From assembly GCA_018223385.1 (NCBI GenBank), contig JAGTTR010000015.1, positions 1 to 64,000 of the forward strand: a stretch of DNA of 64,000 nt. The letters run 5' to 3'. The DNA comes from Oscillospiraceae bacterium Marseille-Q3528. Its GTDB lineage: Bacteria > Bacillota > Clostridia > Lachnospirales > Lachnospiraceae. Positions 32,533 through 41,726 of this stretch are shown here, piece by piece. The notes below the pieces were generated by a model that saw only the letters and a list, made by a program, of their open reading frames with translations, did not search any database and had not been told where the DNA came from. Made by a program: the position numbers and the translations under genes. Positions within the stretch are counted from its first letter, which is position 1, and each line of letters starts with the position of its first letter.

Positions 32533-32903
32533 ATGATTTTATCCGAATTAACTCCCGAAAAGATTGCGGAAATGAAGCCGACGACTATGCGTTTCAGGCC
32601 GCTGCCGTCGCCAACATTATGGAGAATGCACACCCTAACGACAAATTAGAGGACGGCACACGGCCAGACATTCGGTGTTACCGAACAGGCAATGCGCTGG
32701 TTGGGATTGATCTTGTCAGCGGAGCGTTCCATGTAGAAGCTGTGGATATGGCAGAAGCCATACCTGTCTATAATGACTTGTTTGTTTTTCGTGGGTTGAG
32801 CGAGGATGATTTGAAGAATTTTGTCTTGGTTGCAGGGTATGTGAGGTTGACACAAAACGACAGTACCAGAGGCGGCAACAATAAGATGCAGGTAAATGAA
32901 TGA
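32533..32903 (+). pseudogene. small gene with probable frameshift, unknown family
   Basis: A good start (GAGGAG, 6 nt, ATG 32533) opens MILSELTPEKIAEM but that frame ends after 38 codons. A second frame, open without a start from before 32570, continues with coding-like DDYAFQAAAVANIMEN, GNALVGIDLVSGAFHVEAVD, and LSEDDLKNFVLVAGYVRL to 32903. The simplest reading is one ~120-residue gene broken by an indel near 32570-32580. The fragment from ATG 32619 (94 residues) could still be expressed. Confidence 0.5.
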
Positions 32904-32916
32904 AAAGAAGGATGTT

Positions 32917-32952
32917 CCCCGGGATTGTCAGAAATGACAACCCGGGGTTTTT
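32917..32952 (+). terminator. strong Rho-independent terminator
   Basis: CCCCGGGATTGTCA / TGACAACCCGGGG with GAAA tetraloop and T5. Separates the accessory block from the housekeeping operon. Confidence 0.9.
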
Positions 32953-33015
32953 ATGGTATGATGGAGAAAATGTGCATGAAAATGCATACGTTCTGGGCAA
33001 AAGGAGCAGCAGGAA

Positions 33016-34488
33016 GTGGAAAGTTTGTATGAGAAACTGGTAGCTTACGGAGCGGGGGATGCCTGCCCGTTTCATATGCCGGGCCACAAGAGAAATATGG
33101 GAAAATGGGGATTTGCGGATCCGTTCTCTTTCGATATCACGGAGATCGACGGGTTTGACAATCTGCACCACGCGGAAGGGATTCTGAAAGCGGCACAGGA
33201 GCGGGCGGCCCGGGTGTACGGCGCCAGACGTACGTTTTTTCTCATCAATGGAAGCTCAGCGGGCATTCTGGCGGCGGTGAGCGCCTGTGTGCCCAAGGGC
33301 GGGAAGCTGCTCATGGCCCGCAATTGCCACAAGGCCGTCTATCATGCGGCGTCGCTGCTGGATCTGGAAACGGTGTATGTTTACCCGGAGCAGGAGCGGC
33401 GGTACGGCCTCAATGGCGGCATTTCTCCGGAACGGGTGGAACGGCTGCTGGAAGAACATCCTGGCGTCCAGGCGGTGATCGTCACCTCCCCTACCTATGA
33501 CGGTGTGGTATCTGACATTCGCAAAATTGCACAGATCGTCCATGAACGGGGGCTTTTTCTCATTGTGGATGAGGCCCATGGCGCGCATCTGGCGTTTTCG
33601 CCTTATTTTCCGGACAGTGCGCTGGAGCTGGGGGCGGATGTGGTGATCCAGAGTGTGCACAAGACGCTGCCTTCTCTGACCCAGACGGCGCTTCTGCATA
33701 TATCCCGGCAGGTGCCGGAGAAACGGGCGCAGTTTTTGGAAGACCGGCTTAGTCGTTATCTGGGGGTGTATCAGACCAGCAGCCCTTCTTACGTGCTGAT
33801 GGCCTCCATTGACCAGTGTATGGCCTGGTTATCCACGGAAGGAGCGCAGGCGTTTGCGGCATATGTGGATAACTTAACGGAATTTCGGAAAAAGATGGGA
33901 AAACTTTCTCATCTGCATCTGGTCGGTGAGGAAGTGGTGGGCACTGCCAGTATCTACGGGCTGGATCTGTCCAAGCTGATTTTCTCGGGAAAAGATGCTG
34001 GCATCGGCGGAGAGGCATTAAGCCAGCAGTTCCGGCAGCAGTTTGGCATTGAACTGGAAATGGCGGCGGGCAGTTATGCACTGGCGTTAAGCAGCGTCAT
34101 GGACAGCCGGGAGAATTTTGCGCGGTTGGCCCGGGCGGCGGAGACGATAGATAATACAACGAAGCATAAAGTCGGAGAAAAGAAACGGTATGAAAAAGAA
34201 CCCGTACATTCGGATGCCTTGCTTCGCCTTCCACAGATCATGCGCCTTTCTGCGGCGGAGGATGCCCCCTGGGAGGAACTGCCGCTGCCTGATACGGCGG
34301 GGCGCATCAGTGCGGAATGGATCTATCTGTATCCGCCGGGTATTCCGCTGGCAGCGCCGGGGGAGCGGATCGTGCCGGAGCTGCTGGCGCAGCTGGAGCG
34401 GTATCGGCGGCAGGGCATGTCACTGGAGGGCATGCGGGATCTGACAGGAGAAAAATTGCGGGTGATATACGAGACACCCGGGAAATGA
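33016..34488 (+). CDS. Orn/Lys/Arg decarboxylase-family PLP enzyme
   Basis: 490 residues, short form without a receiver-like wing domain. FHMPGHKRNMG near the N-terminus, LINGSSAGILAAVSA, VDEAHGAHLAF, PLP lysine in SVHKTLPSLTQTALL, and a C-terminal decarboxylase domain (IYLYPPGIPLAAPGERI). GTG start with AAAGGAG upstream. Member of the YaaO/SpeA-like group in Firmicutes, typically next to gmk-like and holB as here. Likely lysine or arginine decarboxylation for polyamines; exact substrate not deducible. Confidence 0.87.
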   Translation: MESLYEKLVAYGAGDACPFHMPGHKRNMGKWGFADPFSFDITEIDGFDNLHHAEGILKAAQERAARVYGARRTFFLINGSSAGILAAVSACVPKGGKLLMARNCHKAVYHAASLLDLETVYVYPEQERRYGLNGGISPERVERLLEEHPGVQAVIVTSPTYDGVVSDIRKIAQIVHERGLFLIVDEAHGAHLAFSPYFPDSALELGADVVIQSVHKTLPSLTQTALLHISRQVPEKRAQFLEDRLSRYLGVYQTSSPSYVLMASIDQCMAWLSTEGAQAFAAYVDNLTEFRKKMGKLSHLHLVGEEVVGTASIYGLDLSKLIFSGKDAGIGGEALSQQFRQQFGIELEMAAGSYALALSSVMDSRENFARLARAAETIDNTTKHKVGEKKRYEKEPVHSDALLRLPQIMRLSAAEDAPWEELPLPDTAGRISAEWIYLYPPGIPLAAPGERIVPELLAQLERYRRQGMSLEGMRDLTGEKLRVIYETPGK

Positions 34489-34495
34489 AGGATAT

Positions 34496-35080
34496 ATGGG
34501 TAAAATATTTTGTGTGATGGGAAAAAGTGCATCGGGAAAGGATACGATCTACCGGCGGTTGATGGAAGCACTGGGGCTGGGACTGGAGCGGATCGTACTC
34601 TATACGACCCGGCCGATCCGGGAAGGAGAGGCGGAAGGACGGGAGTATCATTTCGTGGACAGGGCGCGGTATGAGGCGCTGCTGGCGGCGGGCAAGGTCA
34701 TCGAGGCCCGGTCTTATGACACCATGTATGGCGTGTGGACGTATTTTACCGCGGAGGAAGGGATTGATCTTGCCAAAACAAGCTATCTCACCATCGGGAC
34801 GCTGGAATCCTATGAGAAGCTGAAAAGCTATTTTGGTGAAAAACAGGTGGTGTCGGTGTATGTGGAGCTGGAGGACGGGGAACGGCTGTCCCGGGCGCTG
34901 GCAAGGGAACGGCTGCAGGAGACGCCCCGCTATGCGGAGCTTTGCCGGAGATTTCTGGCGGACTGCGCTGATTTTTCGGAAGAAAAGCTGGCGGCAGCCG
35001 GGATCAACCGGCGTTTTGTCAATGATGACTTGGAACGGTGCTGCGGGGAAATACTCCGTTATATTGAAGAAAATAAATAA
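34496..35080 (+). CDS. guanylate kinase-like protein
   Basis: 194 residues. P-loop GKSASGKDT at residue 9, GMP-binding YTTRPIREGE and YHFVD, then SYDTMYGVWTYFT. Starts 7 nt after the decarboxylase. The P-loop is GKSASGKDT rather than the GPSGxGKGT of true Gmk, and the order decarboxylase/gmk-like/holB is a conserved clostridial block. Probably a nucleoside-monophosphate kinase; the true gmk may lie elsewhere. Confidence 0.82.
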   Translation: MGKIFCVMGKSASGKDTIYRRLMEALGLGLERIVLYTTRPIREGEAEGREYHFVDRARYEALLAAGKVIEARSYDTMYGVWTYFTAEEGIDLAKTSYLTIGTLESYEKLKSYFGEKQVVSVYVELEDGERLSRALARERLQETPRYAELCRRFLADCADFSEEKLAAAGINRRFVNDDLERCCGEILRYIEENK

Positions 35081-35179
35081 AAGGCAGCAGTTCAGCCGCG
35101 CCATTCGCAGAATCGCGCAGCCTGAAAAAATACTATAAAAGACGTTTTTGGTATGATATAATTTAAGGAGGAACAGGCT

Positions 35180-36169
35180 ATGGCCGGATTTGGTGACATT
35201 GTGGGACATGAACAGATCATCTGGCATTTGCAGAATACGATTCGTATGGGAAAGGTTTCCCATGCCTATCTGCTGAACGGGGAACCGGGCAGCGGCAAGA
35301 AGCTGCTGGCGGATTGTTTTGCCATGACGCTGCAGTGCGAAGCAGGGGGGATTGACCCATGCATGGAATGTCATTCCTGCAAGCAGGCGCTGACGAATAA
35401 CCAGCCGGATATCATCCGGGTGACCCATGAGAAGCCCAACACCATCAGTGTGGAGGACATCCGCACCCAGCTCAACGGCGACATCCAGATCAAGCCCTAC
35501 AGTTCCAGATATAAGATTTATATTGTGGCAGACGCGGATCTGATGACGGTGCAGGCGCAGAATGCGCTGCTGAAGACGATCGAGGAGCCGCCTGCCTATG
35601 CGGTGATTCTGTTGCTGGCGAACAATGCAGACCGGCTGCTTCCGACGATTCTGTCCCGCTGCGTGCGGCTAAATCTGAAGGCGGTCAGGGATCAAGATAT
35701 CAGGGAGTATTTGATGGACAAAATGAAGATACCGGATTACCAGGCGGATGTGAGCCTGAAATTTGCGCAGGGAAATGTGGGGAAGGCGGTGCAGCTGGCT
35801 TCCTCGGAGACGTTTGCGGCGATGAAGGACGAGGCGTTGTCCTTGCTGCATGAGACGGACCGGATGGAGCTGTATGAGCTGATGGATGCGGTGAAGAAGA
35901 TCAGCGATTATAAGAACGATATCGACTCGTTTCTGGATATCGTGACGATCTGGCTGCGGGATGTGCTGATGTTTAAAGCCACCCAGGATGCCAATTCCCT
36001 GATTTTCCGGGAGGATCTGTCCGCCATCACAGCGCGGGCGAGAAAAAGCTCCTATGAGGGGCTGGAAGAGATGATACAGGCAGTGGACAGGGCACGGGCA
36101 CGGCTGAAAGCCAACGTGAACTTTGACCTGGTACTGGAGCTGCTGTTACTTACTATAAAGGAGAATTAA
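35180..36169 (+). CDS. holB: DNA polymerase III delta' subunit
   Basis: 329 residues. HAYLLNGEPGSGKKLLADCF (P-loop), zinc module CEAGGIDPCMECHSC, DADLMTVQAQNALLKTIEEP, LLANNADRLLPTILSRC (SRC motif). Clamp-loader subunit. Start ATG 35180 with AAGGAGG. Followed one base later by yaaT, the usual Firmicutes order. Confidence 0.93.
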   Translation: MAGFGDIVGHEQIIWHLQNTIRMGKVSHAYLLNGEPGSGKKLLADCFAMTLQCEAGGIDPCMECHSCKQALTNNQPDIIRVTHEKPNTISVEDIRTQLNGDIQIKPYSSRYKIYIVADADLMTVQAQNALLKTIEEPPAYAVILLLANNADRLLPTILSRCVRLNLKAVRDQDIREYLMDKMKIPDYQADVSLKFAQGNVGKAVQLASSETFAAMKDEALSLLHETDRMELYELMDAVKKISDYKNDIDSFLDIVTIWLRDVLMFKATQDANSLIFREDLSAITARARKSSYEGLEEMIQAVDRARARLKANVNFDLVLELLLLTIKEN

Positions 36170-36170
36170 C

Positions 36171-37112
36171 ATGATAACTGTAATCGGTGTGAGATTCCGC
36201 ACGGCCGGGAAGATTTATTTCTTTGATCCACAGAAGCTGAACATCCGAAAGGGACAGCATGTCATCGTGGAGACCGCGCGGGGAGTAGAATATGGAACTG
36301 TCGTTGTGGGCTGCAAGGAAGTGGATGATCACAAGGTCATTCAGCCGCTGAAGCCGGTGATCCGGGTTGCCACCAAGGAGGACGATGCCGTGGAGGCAAA
36401 GAACCGGGAGAGGGAGAAGAACGCATTTAAGATCTGCCTGGAGAAGATCCATAAGCACGGATTGGAAATGAAGCTGATCGATGCGGAGTATACGTTTGAC
36501 AACAACAAAGTGCTGTTTTATTTTACCGCGGACGGAAGAATCGATTTCCGGGAACTGGTGAAGGATCTGGCTGCGGTGTTCAAGACAAGGATCGAGCTGC
36601 GGCAGATCGGCGTGCGGGACGAGACGAAGCTGGTGGGCGGTATCGGCATCTGTGGCCGGGCGCTGTGCTGCCATTCCTACCTGTCTGAGTTTGCGCCGGT
36701 TTCCATCAAGATGGCGAAGGAGCAGAATCTGTCCCTGAACCCCACGAAGATTTCCGGGGTGTGCGGCCGCCTGATGTGCTGCCTGAAAAATGAGGAAGAG
36801 ACGTATGAGTACTTGAACAGCCGCCTGCCGGGCATCGGCGACTATGTGACGACGGATGACGGCTGCAAGGGAGAGGTGCAGAGCGTCAGCGTCCTGCGGC
36901 AGATGGTAAAAGTGGTTGTGGCCGTAGGCGACGAGAAGGAGATCCGCGACTACAAGGTGAGCCAGCTGAAATTCAAGCCCAAGCGCCGGAAGGAAAATAA
37001 GAACAACCGGGATGGAAAAGACAACAGGGACGGCAATATTTCCGATAAGGAGTTAAAGCAGCTGGAAGCGCTGGAGAAAAAAGAAGGGAAATCAAAGCTG
37101 AATGACAACTGA
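36171..37112 (+). CDS. yaaT: PSP1-domain protein YaaT (RicT)
   Basis: 313 residues. PSP1 C-terminal domain with GIGICGRALCCHSYLSEF and ISGVCGRLMCCLKNEEETYE, whose cysteines bind Fe-S clusters in the RicAFT complex of Bacillus (RNase Y targeting, sporulation, competence). Lys/Asn-rich C-terminal tail. Overlaps the next gene by 11 nt. Confidence 0.92.
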   Translation: MITVIGVRFRTAGKIYFFDPQKLNIRKGQHVIVETARGVEYGTVVVGCKEVDDHKVIQPLKPVIRVATKEDDAVEAKNREREKNAFKICLEKIHKHGLEMKLIDAEYTFDNNKVLFYFTADGRIDFRELVKDLAAVFKTRIELRQIGVRDETKLVGGIGICGRALCCHSYLSEFAPVSIKMAKEQNLSLNPTKISGVCGRLMCCLKNEEETYEYLNSRLPGIGDYVTTDDGCKGEVQSVSVLRQMVKVVVAVGDEKEIRDYKVSQLKFKPKRRKENKNNRDGKDNRDGNISDKELKQLEALEKKEGKSKLNDN

Positions 37113-37839
37113 GTTAAAGCCGGGGGAACGGCTGGATGACCTGCAGAGAAACGGTTACAAAATCATCCAGGATCCGGGCAGATTCTGCTTCGGGATGGAT
37201 GCGGTGCTGCTTTCCGGGTTTGCCCGGGTGAAAAAGGGGGAGCGCGCGGCTGATCTGGGTACCGGCACGGGCATTATCCCCATTCTTCTGCGGGGCAAGA
37301 CCGAGGGAAGCTATTTCGCCGGTCTGGAGATCCAGGAGGAAAGTGCGGACATGGCCAGGAGAAGCGTGGCGTACAATTCCCTGGAGGACAGCGTGGAGAT
37401 TGTCACAGGAGATATCAAGGAAGCAGTGCGCCTGTTCGGGCCTGCTTCCTTTGACGTGGTGACGTCCAACCCGCCCTATATGACTGGGCAGCACGGGCTG
37501 ACGAACCCCAACGAAGCCAGGGCCATTGCCCGGCATGAGATCCTGTGCACGCTGGAGGATGTGGTGCAGGCGGCAGCCGGGCTTCTGAAGCCCCAGGGGC
37601 GGTTTTATATGGTGCACCGGCCCTTCCGTCTGGCGGAGATTTTCGGTGTGCTGGGGAAATATAAGCTGGAGCCCAAGCGGATGCGGCTGGTATATCCTTA
37701 CGTGGATCGGGAGCCCAACATGGTGCTCATCGAGGCGTGCAGGGGCGGCCGTCCGCGGATCACGGTGGAAAAGCCGCTGATCGTGTACCAGCGCCCCGGC
37801 GTTTACACGGATGAGATCTATGATGTGTATGGATATTGA
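37102..37839 (+). CDS. tRNA1(Val) (adenine37-N6)-methyltransferase-like (TrmN6/YabB type)
   Basis: 245 residues. Class I SAM methyltransferase: QDPGRFCFGMDAVLLSGFA, DLGTGTGIIPILL, N6-adenine motif VTSNPPYM, and MVHRPFRLAEIF. Position between yaaT and rsmI is the conserved yabB locus of Firmicutes. Confidence 0.9.
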   Translation: MTTELKPGERLDDLQRNGYKIIQDPGRFCFGMDAVLLSGFARVKKGERAADLGTGTGIIPILLRGKTEGSYFAGLEIQEESADMARRSVAYNSLEDSVEIVTGDIKEAVRLFGPASFDVVTSNPPYMTGQHGLTNPNEARAIARHEILCTLEDVVQAAAGLLKPQGRFYMVHRPFRLAEIFGVLGKYKLEPKRMRLVYPYVDREPNMVLIEACRGGRPRITVEKPLIVYQRPGVYTDEIYDVYGY

Positions 37840-37856
37840 GGGAAAGGAGCAGTTCT

Positions 37857-38708
37857 ATGGCAGGAAAACTGTATTTGTGTGCGACGCCCATCGGTAATCT
37901 GGAGGATATGAGCTTCCGGGCCGTGCGCTCGCTTCTGGAGGCCGATCTGATCGCCGCCGAGGATACGCGCAACAGCATCAAGCTGCTGAATCATTTTAAC
38001 ATTCACACGCCTATGACCAGCTATCATGAATACAACAAGATCGAAAAAGGCCACTATCTGGTGGAGCAGATGCTGGCAGGCAAGAGCGTGACGCTGATCA
38101 CCGATGCGGGAACGCCGGGGATTTCCGATCCGGGGGAAGAGCTGGTGCGGATGTGCCACGAAGCCGGGATCACCGTGACGCCCATTCCGGGGCCTGCGGC
38201 CTGCATCAACGCGCTGATCATTTCCGGCAGATCCACGAGACGGTTTTGCTTTGAGGCTTTCCTGCCCCAGGACAAGAAGGAAAGACAGGCGATACTGGAA
38301 GAGCTGAAGGTGGAGACGCGGACGATCATTCTGTATGAAGCGCCGCACCGGCTGATTCAGACGCTGGAGGTGCTGCAGGAAGCGCTGGGAGACCGGAAGC
38401 TGACCATCTGCCGGGAGCTGACGAAAAAGCATGAGACCGTTTTTCTGACGACGCTTTCCGAGGCGCTGGTTTATTATAAAGAAAATCCGCCGAGAGGAGA
38501 ATGCGTCCTTGTTCTGGAAGGAAGAAGCCGGGAGGAAATGGAGGCCGAGAAGCAGCAGAACTGGCTGGAAATGCCGCTGGAAGAGCATATGGCCCACTAT
38601 GAAGCCGGTGGGATGGATCGGAAAGAAGCCATGAAACAGGTGGCGAAGGATCGGGGCCTTTCCAAACGGGATGTGTATAAAATGCTGCTGGATGCAGAAG
38701 AAAAATAA
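37857..38708 (+). CDS. rsmI: 16S rRNA (cytidine1402-2'-O)-methyltransferase
   Basis: 284 residues from ATG 37857 (GGAAAGGAG upstream). YLCATPIGNLEDMSFRAV, AAEDTRNSIKLLNHF, TDAGTPGISDPGEELV, PGPAACINALIISG, LYEAPHRLIQTLE. Tetrapyrrole-methylase fold; modifies C1402 in the ribosomal decoding centre. Last gene of the holB-yaaT-yabB-rsmI run, followed by a strong terminator. Confidence 0.94.
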   Translation: MAGKLYLCATPIGNLEDMSFRAVRSLLEADLIAAEDTRNSIKLLNHFNIHTPMTSYHEYNKIEKGHYLVEQMLAGKSVTLITDAGTPGISDPGEELVRMCHEAGITVTPIPGPAACINALIISGRSTRRFCFEAFLPQDKKERQAILEELKVETRTIILYEAPHRLIQTLEVLQEALGDRKLTICRELTKKHETVFLTTLSEALVYYKENPPRGECVLVLEGRSREEMEAEKQQNWLEMPLEEHMAHYEAGGMDRKEAMKQVAKDRGLSKRDVYKMLLDAEEK

Positions 38709-38727
38709 AAGAATAGATAGATACGAA

Positions 38728-38794
38728 AAAGGGTTGTTGGAAAAGCAATGTCTGTATATCGTGCAGATAGACATTGCTTCGCCTGCAACCCTTT
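38728..38794. terminator. long bipartite terminator between rsmI and abrB
   Basis: Outer stem AAAGGGTTG / CAACCCTTT and perfect inner 11-bp stem AAGCAATGTCT / AGACATTGCTT. The A/T ends permit termination of both convergent genes. Confidence 0.8.
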
Positions 38795-38808
38795 CGTCGT
38801 GAAAAAGC

Positions 38809-39066
38809 TTACGCTTCTTCTTCGAGTAGTTTTGCCAGTTCGCGGATGGTGCTTTTGGAAATTTTCTTTCCACGGAACTCGACCAGATCTTCGGTAGCAC
38901 CCGTGAATATGTCACAGGGTGTATATTTTTCCAAAACAACCCGACCATTATCAACGGAAATCTGCAGGGCATCACGCTCTTTGAGATTCATTGACTTACG
39001 CAGCTCCATGGGAAGTGTAATTCGTCCCAGTTCATCCAGGCGTCTGATTACACCGGTATTTTTCAT
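38809..39066 (-). CDS. abrB: AbrB-family transition-state regulator
   Basis: 85 residues. N-terminal swapped-hairpin domain MKNTGVIRRLDELGRITLPM, then ELRKSMNLKERDALQI, then VVLEKYTPCDIFTG. The C-terminal helix region ISKSTIRELAKLLEEE is likely for multimerisation. Position next to yabB/rsmI matches Bacillus abrB. Controls growth-phase genes and sporulation timing. Confidence 0.92.
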   Translation of the reverse strand: MKNTGVIRRLDELGRITLPMELRKSMNLKERDALQISVDNGRVVLEKYTPCDIFTGATEDLVEFRGKKISKSTIRELAKLLEEEA

Positions 39067-39292
39067 AATATCCTCCTGCGTTCAAGCTCACTTCTTTATT
39101 CATGATTATACTAGTGTCTCATCAAAATATCAATAATAATTTCCCAAAACTTTGAATATAGACAAAAAAAATCAAATAATCACAAAAAATTAATTAAGAG
39201 ATGGAGTTATTTGCAAAACTAATCAGGAATAAACAGAATCAGCCGTCATAGGTATAAGGAAAAAGAAGAGAATGGAGCAATAGGAAAAACAG

Positions 39293-39919
39293 ATGTTGAA
39301 CGGACTATGGGCGGGAATGCTTTTGCTAGGTATCGCATACGGCGGATTGGCCGGGACCATGACGGAAATTTCGGACGGTGTGCTGGAGGCGGCCAGAGAA
39401 AGTGTATATTTATGCATTACAATGACTGGCGTCATGGCGCTGTGGAGCGGCCTGATGCGAATTGCGGAAGAGTCCGGTCTTACGGGGCAAATGACGCGTG
39501 CGGTGCAGCCTTTTGTGAACTGGCTGTTCCCGGATATCCCGGAAGGACATGAGGCAAAAGTGCATATTACGGCCAATATTATCGCCAATGTGCTGGGGCT
39601 GGGGTGGGCAGCTACGCCGTCCGGGTTAAAGGCGATGGATGCCCTGGCAAAATTAGAAGAGGAACGAAGAAATCGAAGCGCGAAAAAGGCCGCCCGCGCG
39701 GTGCCGGTGGCGCCTGGGACGGCCAGTAATGAAATGTGTGATTTTCTCATATTGAATATTTCTTCACTGCAGCTGATCCCGGTGAATATCATCGCGTACC
39801 GCAGCCAGTACGGAAGCGTAGATCCCACGGCGGTCATCGGCCCGGCCATTGTGGCCACGACCATCAGCACGGTGACAGGGATCGTATACTGTAAGCTGCG
39901 GGGAAAGCGCAGGAGATAA
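39293..39919 (+). CDS. spmA: spore maturation protein A
   Basis: 208 residues with several membrane segments. ISDGVLEAARESVYLCITMT, LWSGLMRIAEESGLTGQM, ITANIIANVLGLGWAATPSG, TASNEMCDFLILNISSLQL are typical of SpmA (nucleoside-recognition/gate domain). Needed with SpmB for spore core dehydration. spmB is not adjacent here but at 58394. Weak RBS AGGAAAAAC. Confidence 0.9.
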   Translation: MLNGLWAGMLLLGIAYGGLAGTMTEISDGVLEAARESVYLCITMTGVMALWSGLMRIAEESGLTGQMTRAVQPFVNWLFPDIPEGHEAKVHITANIIANVLGLGWAATPSGLKAMDALAKLEEERRNRSAKKAARAVPVAPGTASNEMCDFLILNISSLQLIPVNIIAYRSQYGSVDPTAVIGPAIVATTISTVTGIVYCKLRGKRRR

Positions 39920-39955
39920 AATGCTGTTTTCATGCAGACGGCCAGGAGTGCGCCA

Positions 39956-41020
39956 TCAGATCAGCTTTCGCCCCAGCATCTCCGGGTTGGTGGCGTAGGT
40001 CAGGGCAGTTTCTTTCGTGATCTGTCCTTTCTTAAACAGGGAAAGCAGGCTGGCATCCATGGAAATCATATCCTCTTTGGCGGAGGAATTGATAACGCCC
40101 TCGATCTGCGGGATCTTGCTGTCACGGATCATATTGCGGATGGCGGGTGTCACGGTCATGATCTCGAAGGCCGGGAGCATACGGCCATCCACGCCGGGAA
40201 CAAGCTGCTGGGAAATGACAGCAGTGAGTACCAGGGAGAGCTGGACGGCAATCTGATGCTGCTGGTTGGCCGGAAAAACGTCAATGATGCGGTCGATGGT
40301 GTTGGCTGCACCGATGGTATGCAGGGTGGAGAATAGCAGATGGCCGGTCTCCGCGGCGGTCATGGCAATGTTGATCGTCTCATAGTCCCGCATTTCTCCC
40401 AGCAGGATAACATCCGGGCTCTGGCGCAGCGCTGCACGAAGGGCTGTGACATAGCTTTCCGTGTCCACGTTGATTTCGCGCTGGCTGACGATGGAGCGGC
40501 CATGGCGGTGCAGGAATTCCAGCGGGTCTTCCAGGGTGATGATGTGATCCTCCCGGGTCTGGTTGATGCGGTCAATTATGCAGGCCAGGGTGGTGGATTT
40601 GCCGCTGCCCGCAGGGCCGGTCACCAGCACCATACCCTTTCGCTCGTCGGCCAGGGACATGACATAATCCGGGATGCCCAGTTCTTTCGGATCCGGCAGA
40701 TGAAAGGTGATAACGCGGATCACGGCAGACAGGGCGCCGCGCTGCTTGTAAGCGCTGACACGGAAGCGGGAGACACCGGGCAGGGCGAAGGCAAAATCGT
40801 CATCGCCGGTCTCGTACAGTCTGTGGATATCCCGGTGGTCTGCCAGCTCGTAAATTTCTTTCAGAAGCTGTTCCGTGTCTGGCGGCAGCATCTTTTCTTC
40901 ATTTTCTTTTAAAATCTGGTTCTGCCTGCGGAAGGACACCGGCAGACCGGCAATGATAAAAATGTCGGAGGCCTGCCGGGCAACTGCCTGTTCCAGAAGT
41001 GTTTTTGCATCAGTATTCAT
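39956..41020 (-). CDS. pilT: type IV pilus retraction ATPase PilT
   Basis: 354 residues from ATG 41020 (GAGGTGAATCCT before it). LLEQAVARQASDIFIIAG, Walker A GPAGSGKST at 135-143, Asp box ITLEDPLEF, Walker B-like DVILLGEMRDYETI, His box GHLLFSTLHT, and the PilT-specific AIRNMIRDSKIPQI. Cytoplasmic hexameric motor for pilus retraction. Last gene of the minus-strand pilus operon. No extension ATPase (PilB) is found in the window. Confidence 0.93.
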   Translation of the reverse strand: MNTDAKTLLEQAVARQASDIFIIAGLPVSFRRQNQILKENEEKMLPPDTEQLLKEIYELADHRDIHRLYETGDDDFAFALPGVSRFRVSAYKQRGALSAVIRVITFHLPDPKELGIPDYVMSLADERKGMVLVTGPAGSGKSTTLACIIDRINQTREDHIITLEDPLEFLHRHGRSIVSQREINVDTESYVTALRAALRQSPDVILLGEMRDYETINIAMTAAETGHLLFSTLHTIGAANTIDRIIDVFPANQQHQIAVQLSLVLTAVISQQLVPGVDGRMLPAFEIMTVTPAIRNMIRDSKIPQIEGVINSSAKEDMISMDASLLSLFKKGQITKETALTYATNPEMLGRKLI

Positions 41021-41030
41021 AGGATTCACC

Positions 41031-41726
41031 TCAATCAATGGGAAGGAGCTGGATGGAATCGTCGCTTTCCCAGTCTGTGTCTGTGATGGTCTGCCAGGTG
41101 CGGATCTCGTAAAAATTCCCGGAAACTTCCAGTGTGACCTGCAGATGCTGCCGGTCATCGATGGGCACCTGGAAGGAAATAAAAGGCTCCGCGGCATCCG
41201 GACCCGTGGTGGAAGTCAGGGAAATACCGTCCAGCGCCGGCAGCCCGGCATCGTTCAAGGCCAGGATCGCGCGGAGGGCTGTAGCCGTCTCTTTATCATA
41301 TGCTGTGCTGTCTTCAGAAGGCACAGCAGAGGCAGAAACCATACGATTCCCGTTCTGTGCAGTATCAAAAGAATCTGTATCATCCATACTCTCGTCAATG
41401 TCTGTGAAATCTGTGTGGTCAGTGTCTTGCGTAGCGTATGAGAGAGTCCCCTGATCGGCGTTTCGCTCATTATGTGTGAGCGTGGCATTGTCGTTTGGAA
41501 CTTGCTCCAGCGCGGTGTCAATACAGGAAAGGACGTCTTCCGCTCGATTAACAGCAGTGTAGTAGGCTGTTTTCCGGGCGGCCAGCTTTTCGCTGAAGGC
41601 ATCGTCGCTCCGGGCGCTGGACAATGACAGTACCGCGAAGGTCACGAGGCAGAGCACGAGGAACACCACCAGCAGGGAGGAAGAGCCGATGTTGGTAAAG
41701 GGCGCGGAGCGCTGTTTATGATTCAT
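41031..41726 (-). CDS. pilus-cluster membrane protein (PilX/minor-pilin-like)
   Basis: 231 residues from ATG 41726 (AAAGGAGGG upstream). N-terminal helix TNIGSSSLLVVFLVLCLVTF followed by a long helical and acidic Asp/Thr-rich ectodomain (DTDHTDFTDIDESMDDTDS) and a beta-rich end. Not a canonical type III signal, but position and layout suggest a minor pilin or PilX-like assembly factor. Overlaps the next upstream gene by 11 nt. Confidence 0.6.
   Translation of the reverse strand: MNHKQRSAPFTNIGSSSLLVVFLVLCLVTFAVLSLSSARSDDAFSEKLAARKTAYYTAVNRAEDVLSCIDTALEQVPNDNATLTHNERNADQGTLSYATQDTDHTDFTDIDESMDDTDSFDTAQNGNRMVSASAVPSEDSTAYDKETATALRAILALNDAGLPALDGISLTSTTGPDAAEPFISFQVPIDDRQHLQVTLEVSGNFYEIRTWQTITDTDWESDDSIQLLPID

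Noticed and set aside
37818..38975. 385-codon minus-strand ORF
   Set aside because: Antisense to rsmI and crossing the terminator and abrB; no domain features.
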